NCBI RefSeq assembly: GCF_004358665.1
Contig: NZ_SMZR01000001.1
Coordinates: forward strand, 124,001-188,000
DNA length: 64,000 bases
Direction of reading: 5' to 3'
From: Jeotgalibacillus sp. S-D1
Lineage (GTDB): Bacteria > Bacillota > Bacilli > Bacillales > Jeotgalibacillaceae
Shown piece after piece: positions 56,734 through 64,000 of the stretch. The position numbers and the translations under genes are program-made. The notes below the pieces were generated by a model. It was not told the DNA's origin. It made no database searches and worked only from the letters and a program-made list of their open reading frames with translations. Every line of letters begins with the position of its first letter. Positions within the stretch are counted from its first letter, which is position 1.

Positions 56734-57657
56734 ATGGAATCAGGAGAGAAAAAAGGAATATTTTTTGCCGCTTTTGCTTATGCTCTATGGGGGCTTTTGC
56801 CAATATACTGGAAGTTTTTAGCCGAAGTAAACGCAGATGAAATTTTAGCAAATCGTGTTTTTTGGTCGTTTTGGTTTATGCTTGTGCTGCTCCTGGTAAC
56901 AGGAAATATCCGAGCTTTTAAGATAGAAGCTATGGCCCTGGTTCAGCGGAAGAAAAGACTGGCGGCTCTGGTTACAGCATCACTCTTGATCAGCATTAAC
57001 TGGTTTATTTACATTTGGGCAGTAAATTCAAATCAAATGGTAGAGGCCAGCCTCGGGTATTATATTAATCCGTTGGTATCTGTATTATTAGGGGTTATTG
57101 TTTTAAAAGAAGTGTTGTCAAAAGCGCAGGTTGTTTCATTTATTCTTGCGTTAATCGGTGTGTTAATTATTACGATCTCATATGGAGTATTCCCCTGGAT
57201 TGCTTTTACACTTGCTATGTCGTTTGGTCTCTACGGATTAGTAAAAAAAATGATAAAAGTGGATCCGGCCATCGGGTTAACGCTTGAAACCTTGACCATC
57301 ATGCCAATTGCGCTTATTTATATGGGTTATCTGGCCGGAAGCGGAACGCCTGCCTTGTTTTCCGGTATGCTAGATATTGATCTGTTATTAATCGGTGCCG
57401 GGGCAGCAACTGCTATTCCATTATTGTTTTTTGCTAAAGGTGCCCAACGAATTCCGCTTTATATGATTGGGTTTTTGCAATACATTGCTCCGACATTAAC
57501 GTTAATTCTTGGAATTTTCTTTTATGGAGAGCCATTTACTTCGATTGACCTTATTTCGTTTATTTTTATTTGGGCGAGTTTAACAATTTTTACATTCTCC
57601 CGTTCAAAATGGTTTTTGGCACGGCCTAAACGAATAAGAAGAGCACACATTCACTAA
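56734..57657 (+). CDS. rarD: EamA family transporter RarD
   Basis: A 307-residue membrane protein with ten helices of the drug/metabolite transporter superfamily. The N-terminal GIFFAAFAYALWGLLPIYWK and INWFIYIWAVNSNQMVEASL are typical of RarD. The substrate is uncertain (the name comes from chloramphenicol sensitivity work in other bacteria). Single gene with its own promoter and terminator. Confidence 0.92.
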   Translation: MESGEKKGIFFAAFAYALWGLLPIYWKFLAEVNADEILANRVFWSFWFMLVLLLVTGNIRAFKIEAMALVQRKKRLAALVTASLLISINWFIYIWAVNSNQMVEASLGYYINPLVSVLLGVIVLKEVLSKAQVVSFILALIGVLIITISYGVFPWIAFTLAMSFGLYGLVKKMIKVDPAIGLTLETLTIMPIALIYMGYLAGSGTPALFSGMLDIDLLLIGAGAATAIPLLFFAKGAQRIPLYMIGFLQYIAPTLTLILGIFFYGEPFTSIDLISFIFIWASLTIFTFSRSKWFLARPKRIRRAHIH

Positions 57658-57658
57658 T

Positions 57659-57693
57659 AAAAAGCACACGACTCAAAAGGTCGTGTGCTTTTT
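57659..57693 (+). terminator. Terminator after rarD
   Basis: A perfect 14-base stem AAAAAGCACACGAC / GTCGTGTGCTTTTT with a 7-base loop. Confidence 0.92.
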
Positions 57694-57708
57694 CTGTTTC
57701 CTGCATGT

Positions 57709-57985
57709 CGGAGCTGAACGCCTGCTTCTGCTTTTTGCTATAATCCAGCTCCAGCAGGCAGCTCCTCGGATCGTAAGCCGCTCCGCCATGCAGGCAAAAA
57801 GCGCCTGCTTGACGGAACGTCTTACGTCTGTCGGAGCTGAACGCCTGCTTCTGCTTTTTGTTATAATCCAGCTCCAGCAGGCAACTCCTCGGATCGTAAG
57901 CCATTCCGGCATGCAGGCAAAGACCGCCTGCTTGCCGGCCTGTCTTACGTCTTTCGGAGCTGGACGCCTGCTTCTGCTTTTATTA
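57709..57985 (-). repeat. Tandem 123-bp hairpin repeats between rarD and nadK
   Basis: Units begin with CGGAGCTG at 57709, 57832 and 57955 (the last partial). On the minus strand they read AAAAGCAGAAGCAGGCG, CAGCTCCGA, GTAAGAC, GGCTTACGATCCGAG and GGAGCTGGATTATA, the same architecture and almost the same length as the units before tyrS. The array runs up to the stop codon of nadK. Confidence 0.88.
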
Positions 57986-58783
57986 TAAAAATGTTCTTTT
58001 TACTTTTTCCCAGAAGGAGTTGTCTTTTAGTTTGACTGTTTTAACGATTTTGTCGCTTAGGACAAGGTCTACTTGTTTTACGTGACTGACACCGAGTGCT
58101 TCATTGTCAAGGCCCATTACCGGGTAATCGTTGCCATCCTGTGTAATCGTAAGCCGCAGCTTGCGTTGGCCGCTTAAAATAAAGGAAGAACCTAATGTGC
58201 GGAAGCGATTGTTATTAACAGAGGCAAGTTCGCTGACCTGCATGCAAGGGAGCATGGGGTCGACCACTGCGCCGCCAACTGATTTGCTGTAAGCCGAGCT
58301 GCCGGTTGGTGTTGAAATTATCATGCCGTCACCACGGAAGGTCTCAAAGTGCAAGTCGTCAATATAAACGTCCATTACAAATGTTTTAACAATCCCTGTG
58401 CGGATGCTGAATTCATTCAGACATAAAAAGTTCGTTTCTCCGTCCACCGTCACTTGAACCGTTGGATACTTTCGGACTTCAATTTGTTCTTTTGTCATAG
58501 CTTCAATCATTGTGGAGATGTCATCAATATGGAAATCGCAATATAAACTGCGGCTTCCGGAAGTAGATACGCCTGCATATAAACAGTCCTGACGATAGCC
58601 AGTTTTGCGAACCGCCTGCAGGAATGCTCCGTCTCCTCCAACACTTACAATAATATTCGCTTTTTTTGAATCGTTAACCACAGTAAAACCATAGCGCTCT
58701 GCCAATTCACTTAGCGTTAGAAGCTGCTCTTTTGTTTTTTCATCTTTGCGGGCATAAAAATAAAGATTTCGACGATTTTCCAA
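57983..58783 (-). CDS. nadK: NAD kinase (NadK2, YtdI-type)
   Basis: Phosphorylates NAD to NADP. 266 residues; SVGGDGAFLQAVRKT contains the GGDG motif, NEFSIR and TPTGSSAYSKSVGGAV complete the NAD site, and the protein ends KDNSFWEKVKRTFL like B. subtilis NadK2. TTG 58783 is the likely start, with CGGAGGG 7 bases upstream; an ATG 16 codons earlier has no site and adds atypical residues. Confidence 0.94.
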   Translation of the reverse strand: MENRRNLYFYARKDEKTKEQLLTLSELAERYGFTVVNDSKKANIIVSVGGDGAFLQAVRKTGYRQDCLYAGVSTSGSRSLYCDFHIDDISTMIEAMTKEQIEVRKYPTVQVTVDGETNFLCLNEFSIRTGIVKTFVMDVYIDDLHFETFRGDGMIISTPTGSSAYSKSVGGAVVDPMLPCMQVSELASVNNNRFRTLGSSFILSGQRKLRLTITQDGNDYPVMGLDNEALGVSHVKQVDLVLSDKIVKTVKLKDNSFWEKVKRTFL

Positions 58784-58980
58784 GATTGTTCCCTCCGTAA
58801 CATTGTCTGATTGAATGATTGTTTGGTACAATATGTAAGGCTCTCCTTGCGGTAATCAGAGTTATTGATTACTGAATAATCAACTACATACAAGGGATAC
58901 TTTTTAAAGTGTACCATGAAATGAAACATTTCTAAAACTGAACCGTATTAGAAAGATACGCTCAAAAGGAGGAACAGTGA

Positions 58981-59979
58981 ATGGCCACAAAAAGGTGGAT
59001 TGCCCTTGTAATTGCGGGTATTTTGTTTTTTGTATCAATTGGAATAAATTTATTAACTGCAGTTTTAACAACAGATCTTGATGACATGTTATCTAGTGTA
59101 AATGCAAATGAAGGTCTGCCTGAATCGATTCTGGAAGCAGGAAATGCAAATGAGAGGATTGCGGTTGTCGAACTAAACGGCACCATACAGGACACAGGCG
59201 AACAGGGTGGGCTTCTTGCTGGAGCTGGGTATAATCATACTCATTTTATGAACCAACTAAATCAAATCAGAGATGATAACTCCATAAAAGGGGTTGTATT
59301 AAGTGTTAATTCACCCGGCGGAGGAGTAGTCGAAAGTGCTCAAATCCACGATAAATTAGTGGAGATCAAAGAAAAGAAGAAAAAGATTTATGTTTCCATG
59401 GGCGCTCAGGCAACATCCGGCGGCTATTATGTATCTGCACCTGCTGATAAGATATTTGCAACGAAAGAAACAATGACGGGTTCACTCGGTGTTATTATGC
59501 AAAGCATTAATTACAGTCAGTTAGCGGATAACCTGGGTGTTGAGTTTGTTACGATAACGTCCGGAGAATTTAAAGATATGCTGAGTCCAACAGGAGAGGT
59601 TCAGGAAGAGGATATTGAAATCGTTGAAAGCATGCTGAATGATTCTTATGACGGATTTGTTGAAGTCATAGCAAATGGAAGAGGTCTTTCAGAGGAAAGA
59701 GTAAGAGAAATTGCGGACGGCCGTATTTATAATGGCATTCAGGCGCTGGAACTGGATCTTATTGATGACTATGGCTATGAAGAAGATGTTATTGCCGGAC
59801 TTAAAAAAGATCTTAAAATTCCTGATGGTGAAGTAATTAATTATGAAATGCCTAATAACTTCGGTTCGTTATTTACCATGCAGGCTCAAAAAATATTTGG
59901 CGGGCTTGAGAGTCAGGTATTATCTGAAGTGATGAGTAATACTGGCGGACCTCGTCCGATGTATTTATACGCTGATTAA
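58981..59979 (+). CDS. sppA: Signal peptide peptidase SppA
   Basis: Membrane-anchored serine protease that degrades cleaved signal peptides, 332 residues, family S49. One N-terminal helix (ALVIAGILFFVSIGINLL); nucleophile Ser146 in ATSGGYY and general-base Lys198 in SGEFKDM, close to the positions in the B. subtilis enzyme. AAAGGAGG precedes the ATG. It is followed 12 bases later by yteJ. Confidence 0.95.
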   Translation: MATKRWIALVIAGILFFVSIGINLLTAVLTTDLDDMLSSVNANEGLPESILEAGNANERIAVVELNGTIQDTGEQGGLLAGAGYNHTHFMNQLNQIRDDNSIKGVVLSVNSPGGGVVESAQIHDKLVEIKEKKKKIYVSMGAQATSGGYYVSAPADKIFATKETMTGSLGVIMQSINYSQLADNLGVEFVTITSGEFKDMLSPTGEVQEEDIEIVESMLNDSYDGFVEVIANGRGLSEERVREIADGRIYNGIQALELDLIDDYGYEEDVIAGLKKDLKIPDGEVINYEMPNNFGSLFTMQAQKIFGGLESQVLSEVMSNTGGPRPMYLYAD

Positions 59980-59991
59980 GGAGGTGCAGCT

Positions 59992-60633
59992 TTGGATAAT
60001 AAAAATGAACGGTCATCAGAGCCTTCTGCACTGGAAAATGAGCAGCAGGTTCAAGCAAGTAATGATAGAGTTGATCGGCCATCGGCGGATGTGTACCCGG
60101 GGTCTGCATCTGCAGAACATGATTCGGCAGAAAAACGAATTGATAAAAACTCCCCCCTTACCACATTACCTCATTATGGAGGTTTTTGGATGAGGGTATG
60201 GGCATACCTGTTTGATGTGCTGGTCATTGCAGCATTAAATGGTTTATTGATCTATCCGGTTTTTAGATTAACAGGGTTAAATGAGCCGATCGGCATCATT
60301 AGTGTTGCTGGTATTGCAGCCACACTCACCTATTTTGCCTATTTTGTCTTAATGACAAAATTTTATAGCCAGACATTAGGTAAGATGGTTTTTGGTTTGA
60401 AGGTAGTGTCATTAAAGGGTGAGTTATTATCCTGGCCAGCAGTTCTTTTTAGAGAGCTGGTAGGAAGATATATTCATACAGCACTCACTGTATTTACCAT
60501 TCCCTTACTGATGATCCTGTATCTGGTCGTGGCTTTCACCCCTAAAAAACAAGGGGTACATGATCTTATCGCTGATACCACTGTTATCCATGAACGAACT
60601 GTACTTGCTTTAGCAAAACCTGCCATCAACTGA
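59992..60633 (+). CDS. yteJ: RDD family membrane protein (YteJ)
   Basis: A 213-residue protein with an RDD domain of three to four helices (GGFWMRVWAYLFDVLVIAAL, LGKMVFGLKV). A hydrophilic, Ser/Glu/Asp-rich segment of about 60 residues precedes it, longer than I recall for B. subtilis YteJ. TTG start with AAGGAGGTG at ideal spacing. Linked with sppA in Bacilli; a role in SppA control or antimicrobial resistance is known from B. subtilis, inferred here. Confidence 0.9.
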   Translation: MDNKNERSSEPSALENEQQVQASNDRVDRPSADVYPGSASAEHDSAEKRIDKNSPLTTLPHYGGFWMRVWAYLFDVLVIAALNGLLIYPVFRLTGLNEPIGIISVAGIAATLTYFAYFVLMTKFYSQTLGKMVFGLKVVSLKGELLSWPAVLFRELVGRYIHTALTVFTIPLLMILYLVVAFTPKKQGVHDLIADTTVIHERTVLALAKPAIN

Positions 60634-60650
60634 TGGCAGGTTTTTTCTGT
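60625..60650 (+). terminator. Terminator after yteJ
   Basis: CTGCCATCA overlaps the end of yteJ and pairs with TGATGGCAG, followed by TTTTTT. Confidence 0.85.
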
Positions 60651-60695
60651 GTTTGTTGGGCATAATAGGGAAAACGAGGAAAGGAATGGTATCGT

Positions 60696-61361
60696 ATGTG
60701 GATCAGCATAGCGGCGGGGATTGCATGCTTCATCATATTCCTAATTCTTTATGTCTTTTTTTCAAAAATCCGCCTTCAGATAAACATGATAAAAACAGGT
60801 CAAAATGATCGCATCGACTTCAAATTAAAACTGTTTAATGGCCTTTATAGAAAAGAAATGTCCATTCCTTTTATCAAAGAGGAGGGGGGGACAGTAAAAT
60901 ATGAAAAGCAGTCTCAGACGAAATCCGAAAAAACAACTGAACATGGGTCGTTTTCAATGAATGACATTGAAACAGCCAAGCAGAAGTACAATCAATTTTT
61001 AAAAAGGTACAAGCATGCAAAACAGCATATAAATGAACTGCTTAAAAAAACATCTTTGGAAAAATGGTCCACTGAAATTCATTTTGGCGTTGGAGCTGCA
61101 GATTACACAGCTTTGTTATCCTCATTGATCTGGATGACGCACAGCTGGTGCAGGCTTCTGCTGGAACGTAAAATCATCCTGGCTTGCCAGCCGAGTCATC
61201 GTGTAGTCCCGCTTTATGGCATTACTGCTTTTAAGATGTCTGCCTCATGCATAGTATCCATTCGTTTGGGGCACCTTATGATAATCGGCGTCCGTTTGTG
61301 GCTTGACCGCGGACAGTCAAAACAGAAAAAGGTTGGTGAGTTTCATGGAGCATCCTATTGA
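60696..61361 (+). CDS. ytfI: DUF2953 family protein (YtfI)
   Basis: A 221-residue protein with an N-terminal membrane helix (SIAAGIACFIIFLILYVFFS), a charged middle and the DUF2953 C-terminal segment (FGVGAADYTALLSSLIW; IRLGHLMIIGVRLW). It overlaps ytfJ by 17 bases, so both are likely co-translated. Found in spore formers next to ytfJ; function unknown. Confidence 0.85.
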   Translation: MWISIAAGIACFIIFLILYVFFSKIRLQINMIKTGQNDRIDFKLKLFNGLYRKEMSIPFIKEEGGTVKYEKQSQTKSEKTTEHGSFSMNDIETAKQKYNQFLKRYKHAKQHINELLKKTSLEKWSTEIHFGVGAADYTALLSSLIWMTHSWCRLLLERKIILACQPSHRVVPLYGITAFKMSASCIVSIRLGHLMIIGVRLWLDRGQSKQKKVGEFHGASY

Positions 61362-61767
61362 GGGACTTATGTCCACTGCGATGGAACAATTAAAAGAGAT
61401 GGTAGATGTTAATACAATCATTGGAGATCCTGTAGAAACCCATGATGGAAGCACAATTATGACAGTGTCAAAGGTTCGTTTTGGGTTTGCAACAGGCGGA
61501 AGTGAATTTCAGTCTGATTACGATACGGCTGGTGAAGGGTCTTCCGGAGGACATCCTTTTGGTGGAGGAAGCGGTGGCGGAGTATCCATCACCCCAATCG
61601 CATTTTTAATCGTTGGAAAAGAAGGCATCAAGATGCATCATTTGAACGAAGGAACGCATTTACTTGAAAAATTAATGGATCTTGCTCCTGGTGCTATTAG
61701 CAGAATTCAAAACCAATGGAATCAGGGACAGCACCATCAATCCCATGACCAGCCTCCTTATCAATAA
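61345..61767 (+). CDS. ytfJ: GerW family sporulation protein YtfJ
   Basis: A 140-residue spore protein needed for proper germination in some Bacilli. MEHPIEGLMSTAMEQLKEMV, VSKVRFGFATGGSEF and a Gly-rich loop (GGHPFGGGSGGGVSITP) are family landmarks. ATG 61345 follows GGTGAG and lies inside the ytfI end; a frame opening 14 codons earlier would extend deeper into ytfI and is unlikely. Confidence 0.94.
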   Translation: MEHPIEGLMSTAMEQLKEMVDVNTIIGDPVETHDGSTIMTVSKVRFGFATGGSEFQSDYDTAGEGSSGGHPFGGGSGGGVSITPIAFLIVGKEGIKMHHLNEGTHLLEKLMDLAPGAISRIQNQWNQGQHHQSHDQPPYQ

Positions 61768-61849
61768 AAATCACAGCTTATCAGTTGCTAACTGAGGGAG
61801 CCATTCAGTATGATGGACATGAGTTCATACATATAGGAGGGTGATACAA

Positions 61850-62350
61850 ATGGCAGCTATTACATTTAAAGAAAATCCAGTAACACTTCAAGGGTCAGAG
61901 GTAAAAGCAGGGGACAAAGCGCCAGATTTTACAGTGCTCGCGACCGATCTTTCTCCTGTTTCATTGCAGGATTCTAAAGGCACCGTCCGCTTAATCAGTG
62001 TCGTTCCGTCGCTGGATACAGGTGTTTGTGATGCACAGACACGCCGCTTCAACGAAGAAGCATCTGAGCTTGGAAACATAACAATTTTAACTGTATCTGT
62101 AGACCTTCCATTTGCACAACGCCGCTATTGCGGAGCAAACGGAATTGAAAACCTTCAAACCGTTTCCGATCACCGTGATCTTTCGTTTGGCAAAGCATAT
62201 GGTGTGGCTATTGAAGAGCTTAGACTTCTTGCCCGCGCTGTTTTTGTTGTCGACAGCAATGATGTGGTCACATATGCAGAATACGTAAGTGAAGCAACTG
62301 ATCACCCTGATTATTCAGCAGCAATTGAGGCAGTTAAATCTGCAAAGTAA
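61850..62350 (+). CDS. tpx: Thiol peroxidase (Tpx)
   Basis: Atypical 2-Cys peroxiredoxin reducing organic hydroperoxides. 166 residues; peroxidatic Cys60 in [10 protein letters not shown] and resolving Cys94 in RRYCGANG, the same numbers as in B. subtilis Tpx. ATG 61850 is chosen because AGGAGGGTG is well placed; a GTG three codons earlier overlaps that site. Confidence 0.96.
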   Translation: MAAITFKENPVTLQGSEVKAGDKAPDFTVLATDLSPVSLQDSKGTVRLISVVPSLDTGVCDAQTRRFNEEASELGNITILTVSVDLPFAQRRYCGANGIENLQTVSDHRDLSFGKAYGVAIEELRLLARAVFVVDSNDVVTYAEYVSEATDHPDYSAAIEAVKSAK

Positions 62351-62361
62351 TCGTATAGAAT

Positions 62362-62402
62362 GAGAAAGCCCACAGAGCGTATGTTTTGTGGGTTTTTATA
62401 TG
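62362..62402 (+). terminator. Terminator-like hairpin after tpx
   Basis: AAAGCCCACAGAGC and TTTTGTGGGTTTTTAT can pair through CCCACA / TGTGGG, then a T-run. Confidence 0.65.
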
Positions 62403-62497
62403 GCTGCAAATTTTTATTCTGACATGCACTTTTCTTTCAATTTTTGATCTGTCACGGTAAAATGGGTTGTTGAGAAAAAGGACAGGAGGAATAATAG

Positions 62498-63484
62498 ATG
62501 AGTCATTCTCCCGTTGAGACGGTTTTTAGCATGCTAAATGAAACTTCAGCTGCCTTGCAGGACGCTCGTGCTGCATCTTTTTTAGAAGCACTGGCAGATA
62601 GCGGGGAAAACTGGTTTTTAGGTGAAATTAACCAGGATATCGATGAGGTGCTAAAAAAACGTCTTGTAAAATTATACGAGGATCACCCGTTAGAAAAGTT
62701 CGAAAAAGAAGAAATTCGAAAAGCATTCCAATTAGCTATTTTAAAAGGAATGAAAGAGCATATTCAGCCTAACCATCAAATGACCCCTGATTCCATCGCG
62801 ATGGTGATTGGTTATTTAATGGATAAATTCACTCAGAATGACAGAGAGCTTACTTTGCTTGACCCTGCGCTTGGCACCGGGAATCTGGTGCTGGCCATTA
62901 TGAATCAGCTTCGGGGAAAAGTGGCCATTACTCATGGCGTTGAAATTGATGAGGTGTTGGTACGCCTGGCGTATGTAGGGGCAAACCTAACAGAACAGCC
63001 TTTGCATTTATATAATCAGGATTCGCTTGAGCCATTATTTATTGACCCAGCGGATGTGGTTGTAAGTGATTTACCAGTCGGTTATTATCCAAATGATGTA
63101 AGAGCAGCTGATTATGAACTTCAGGCCAAGGAAGGGCATTCCTATGCTCATCATTTATTTATAGAGCAAAGCATTAAGCATGTAAAAGAAGGAGGGTATC
63201 TCTTTTTCTTAGTGCCAAATGGCTTATTTGAATCACCACTTGCAGGAGAGCTTCACGAATATTTACAAAAAACGGTTCACATTCAGGGTTTGCTGAAGCT
63301 GCCTACTTCACTTTTTAAAAATGAACAATCGGCTAAAAGCATCCTTATTTTGCAGCGGCAGCATGAGGATGTAAAACCGCCAAAACAGGTTTTACTGGCA
63401 GAATTGCCTAAACTGAGCAATGCACAGGCCATGCAGACAATGATGGCTAAAATACAGCACTGGATGGATACGGATAAAGCTTAA
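62498..63484 (+). CDS. ytxK: Class I SAM-dependent methyltransferase (YtxK)
   Basis: A 328-residue protein related to N6-adenine DNA methyltransferases. LTLLDPALGTGNLVLAIMNQ binds SAM, and DLPVGYYP takes the place of the catalytic NPPY, so the exact activity is uncertain. It lies between tpx and ackA as in B. subtilis, where ytxK and ackA are linked. AGGAGGAA precedes the ATG. Confidence 0.93.
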   Translation: MSHSPVETVFSMLNETSAALQDARAASFLEALADSGENWFLGEINQDIDEVLKKRLVKLYEDHPLEKFEKEEIRKAFQLAILKGMKEHIQPNHQMTPDSIAMVIGYLMDKFTQNDRELTLLDPALGTGNLVLAIMNQLRGKVAITHGVEIDEVLVRLAYVGANLTEQPLHLYNQDSLEPLFIDPADVVVSDLPVGYYPNDVRAADYELQAKEGHSYAHHLFIEQSIKHVKEGGYLFFLVPNGLFESPLAGELHEYLQKTVHIQGLLKLPTSLFKNEQSAKSILILQRQHEDVKPPKQVLLAELPKLSNAQAMQTMMAKIQHWMDTDKA

Positions 63485-63534
63485 TATTAAATCCTGTAGT
63501 ATTCACTGCTATTGAACAGAGAAAAAATGTATGA

Positions 63535-63574
63535 AAAACGCGTATCGAGCATTGACAATCGATACGCGTTTTTT
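63535..63574 (+). terminator. Terminator after ytxK
   Basis: A perfect 14-base stem AAAACGCGTATCGA / TCGATACGCGTTTT with a 10-base loop, then TTC. Confidence 0.93.
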
Positions 63575-63594
63575 CTGAAAATAAACACTTTTAG

Positions 63595-63609
63595 TTGTAA
63601 CCGTTGCCA
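63595..63609 (+). promoter_or_regulatory. Candidate activating cre upstream of ackA
   Basis: TTGTAACCGTTGCCA keeps the TTG-AA, CG and CA positions of the cre consensus and resembles the activating site of B. subtilis ackA. Its centre (63602) is about 57 bases before the predicted start point. Confidence 0.65.
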
Positions 63610-63623
63610 TGACGACCTTTTTC

Positions 63624-63652
63624 TTGAAGTGTATAAGATTCAATGATTAAAT
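63624..63652 (+). promoter_or_regulatory. Candidate ackA promoter
   Basis: TTGAAG (63624-63629), 17-base spacer, TTAAAT (63647-63652), start near 63659. A weak promoter of this kind would fit a CcpA-activated gene. Confidence 0.55.
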
Positions 63653-63763
63653 GAACAATGGTAAAAGAAATATCTCTCCGAATTTATTCGAAAAATATTT
63701 CTATAGTAGAACGTAAAAGCCCAAGTTCATTATAAATGTAAATATAAAGGAGCGAACCCCCAC

Positions 63764-64000
63764 ATGACAAAAGTCATCGCTATTAATGCAGGAAGCTCGT
63801 CACTTAAATTTCAGCTTTTTGACATGCCAGAAGAAACGGTTATTACAAAAGGAATAATTGAGCGTATTGGATTAAATGATGCTGTTTTTACAATTGCAGT
63901 AGACGGCGAAAAACAAAAAGAAATCACGGATATCCCTGACCACTCAGTAGCAGTTAAACTGCTTCTTGCAAAGCTGACTTCAGCCGGTATCATCCAATCG
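63764..64000 (+). CDS. ackA: Acetate kinase (AckA), 3' truncated by the window edge
   Basis: Converts acetyl phosphate and ADP to acetate and ATP. Only the first 79 codons are present. [20 protein letters not shown] is the first ASKHA phosphate-binding motif with Asn7. AAAGGAGCG precedes the ATG. It follows ytxK after a terminator and its own candidate promoter and cre site. Confidence 0.95.
   Translation, partial: MTKVIAINAGSSSLKFQLFDMPEETVITKGIIERIGLNDAVFTIAVDGEKQKEITDIPDHSVAVKLLLAKLTSAGIIQS

Noticed and set aside
57626-57988. Overlapping frames on both strands with internally repeated peptides between rarD and nadK
   Set aside because: The peptide repeats simply reflect the 123-bp DNA repeat; no start sites and no family.
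60696-61361. Suspected frameshift in ytfI because the C-terminal part looked unusual
   Set aside because: The DUF2953 C-terminal pattern continues in the same frame up to the stop, and the overlap with ytfJ is natural.

Overview
The window is chromosomal DNA of a low-GC, spore-forming member of the Bacillaceae or a close relative. The evidence is strong AGGAGG-type ribosome sites, TTG starts, an alpha/beta-type SASP gene, cwlJ, refZ, ytfJ and sftA, a tyrosyl T-box, and candidate SigB, SigH and SigE promoters. The genus cannot be fixed from the sequence alone.

Two parts are visible. The first 13.1 kb is an accessory island for pectin and hexuronate use. It holds a truncated Gfo/Idh/MocA dehydrogenase with a YesL-type membrane protein, an AEC-family carrier, and a leftward operon (LacI-type regulator, SGNH acetylesterase, sugar isomerase/epimerase). 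Divergent from that is a rightward operon uxaA-uxaB-kduD-kduI-esterase-kdgK-kdgA. Together these genes convert tagaturonate (UxaB, UxaA) and unsaturated uronate products (KduI, KduD) to 2-keto-3-deoxygluconate, then by KdgK and KdgA to pyruvate and glyceraldehyde 3-phosphate. A perfect 18-bp palindrome sits over the start point of the uxaA promoter. kdgK carries a 2-base deficit just after its expected start. The island ends at an internally deleted IS1182-like element (13143-13722).

From about 13.8 kb the order broadly follows the Bacillus subtilis ytoP-to-ackA chromosome segment as I remember it: ytzB-like, ytoP, ytoQ, ytpP, ytpQ, ytpR, sftA, murC, ytxGHJ, aroA, ccpA, acuCBA/acsA, a class A PBP, tyrS, rpsD, ytsP, refZ, hisJ, ezrA, brnQ, a cysteine desulfurase with thiI, sspA, ytcJ, rarD, nadK, sppA, yteJ, ytfI, ytfJ, tpx, ytxK and the start of ackA. 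Insertions relative to that order include an orphan PTS EIIC-like protein coupled to ytpP, a serine hydrolase, small hypothetical genes, a DUF4317 gene, cwlJ and a methionine gamma-lyase gene.

Carbon control is a common thread. ccpA is here together with candidate CcpA operators (cre) between acuA and acsA, upstream of megL (full consensus match) and upstream of ackA (centred about 57 bases before the predicted start point, as expected for activation). Other regulatory structure includes tandem SigH/SigB promoters before ytxG, a stable hairpin leader before aroA, a tyrosyl T-box followed by three 125-bp repeats before tyrS, and an rpsD leader. A related 123-bp repeat array lies in the opposite orientation between rarD and nadK. 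No tRNA, rRNA, CRISPR array or prophage was seen, and I found no clearly new multigene system. The best leads are the kdgK frameshift, the aroA leader, the hairpin repeats inside the tyrS leader, and the orphan EIIC-YtpP pair.
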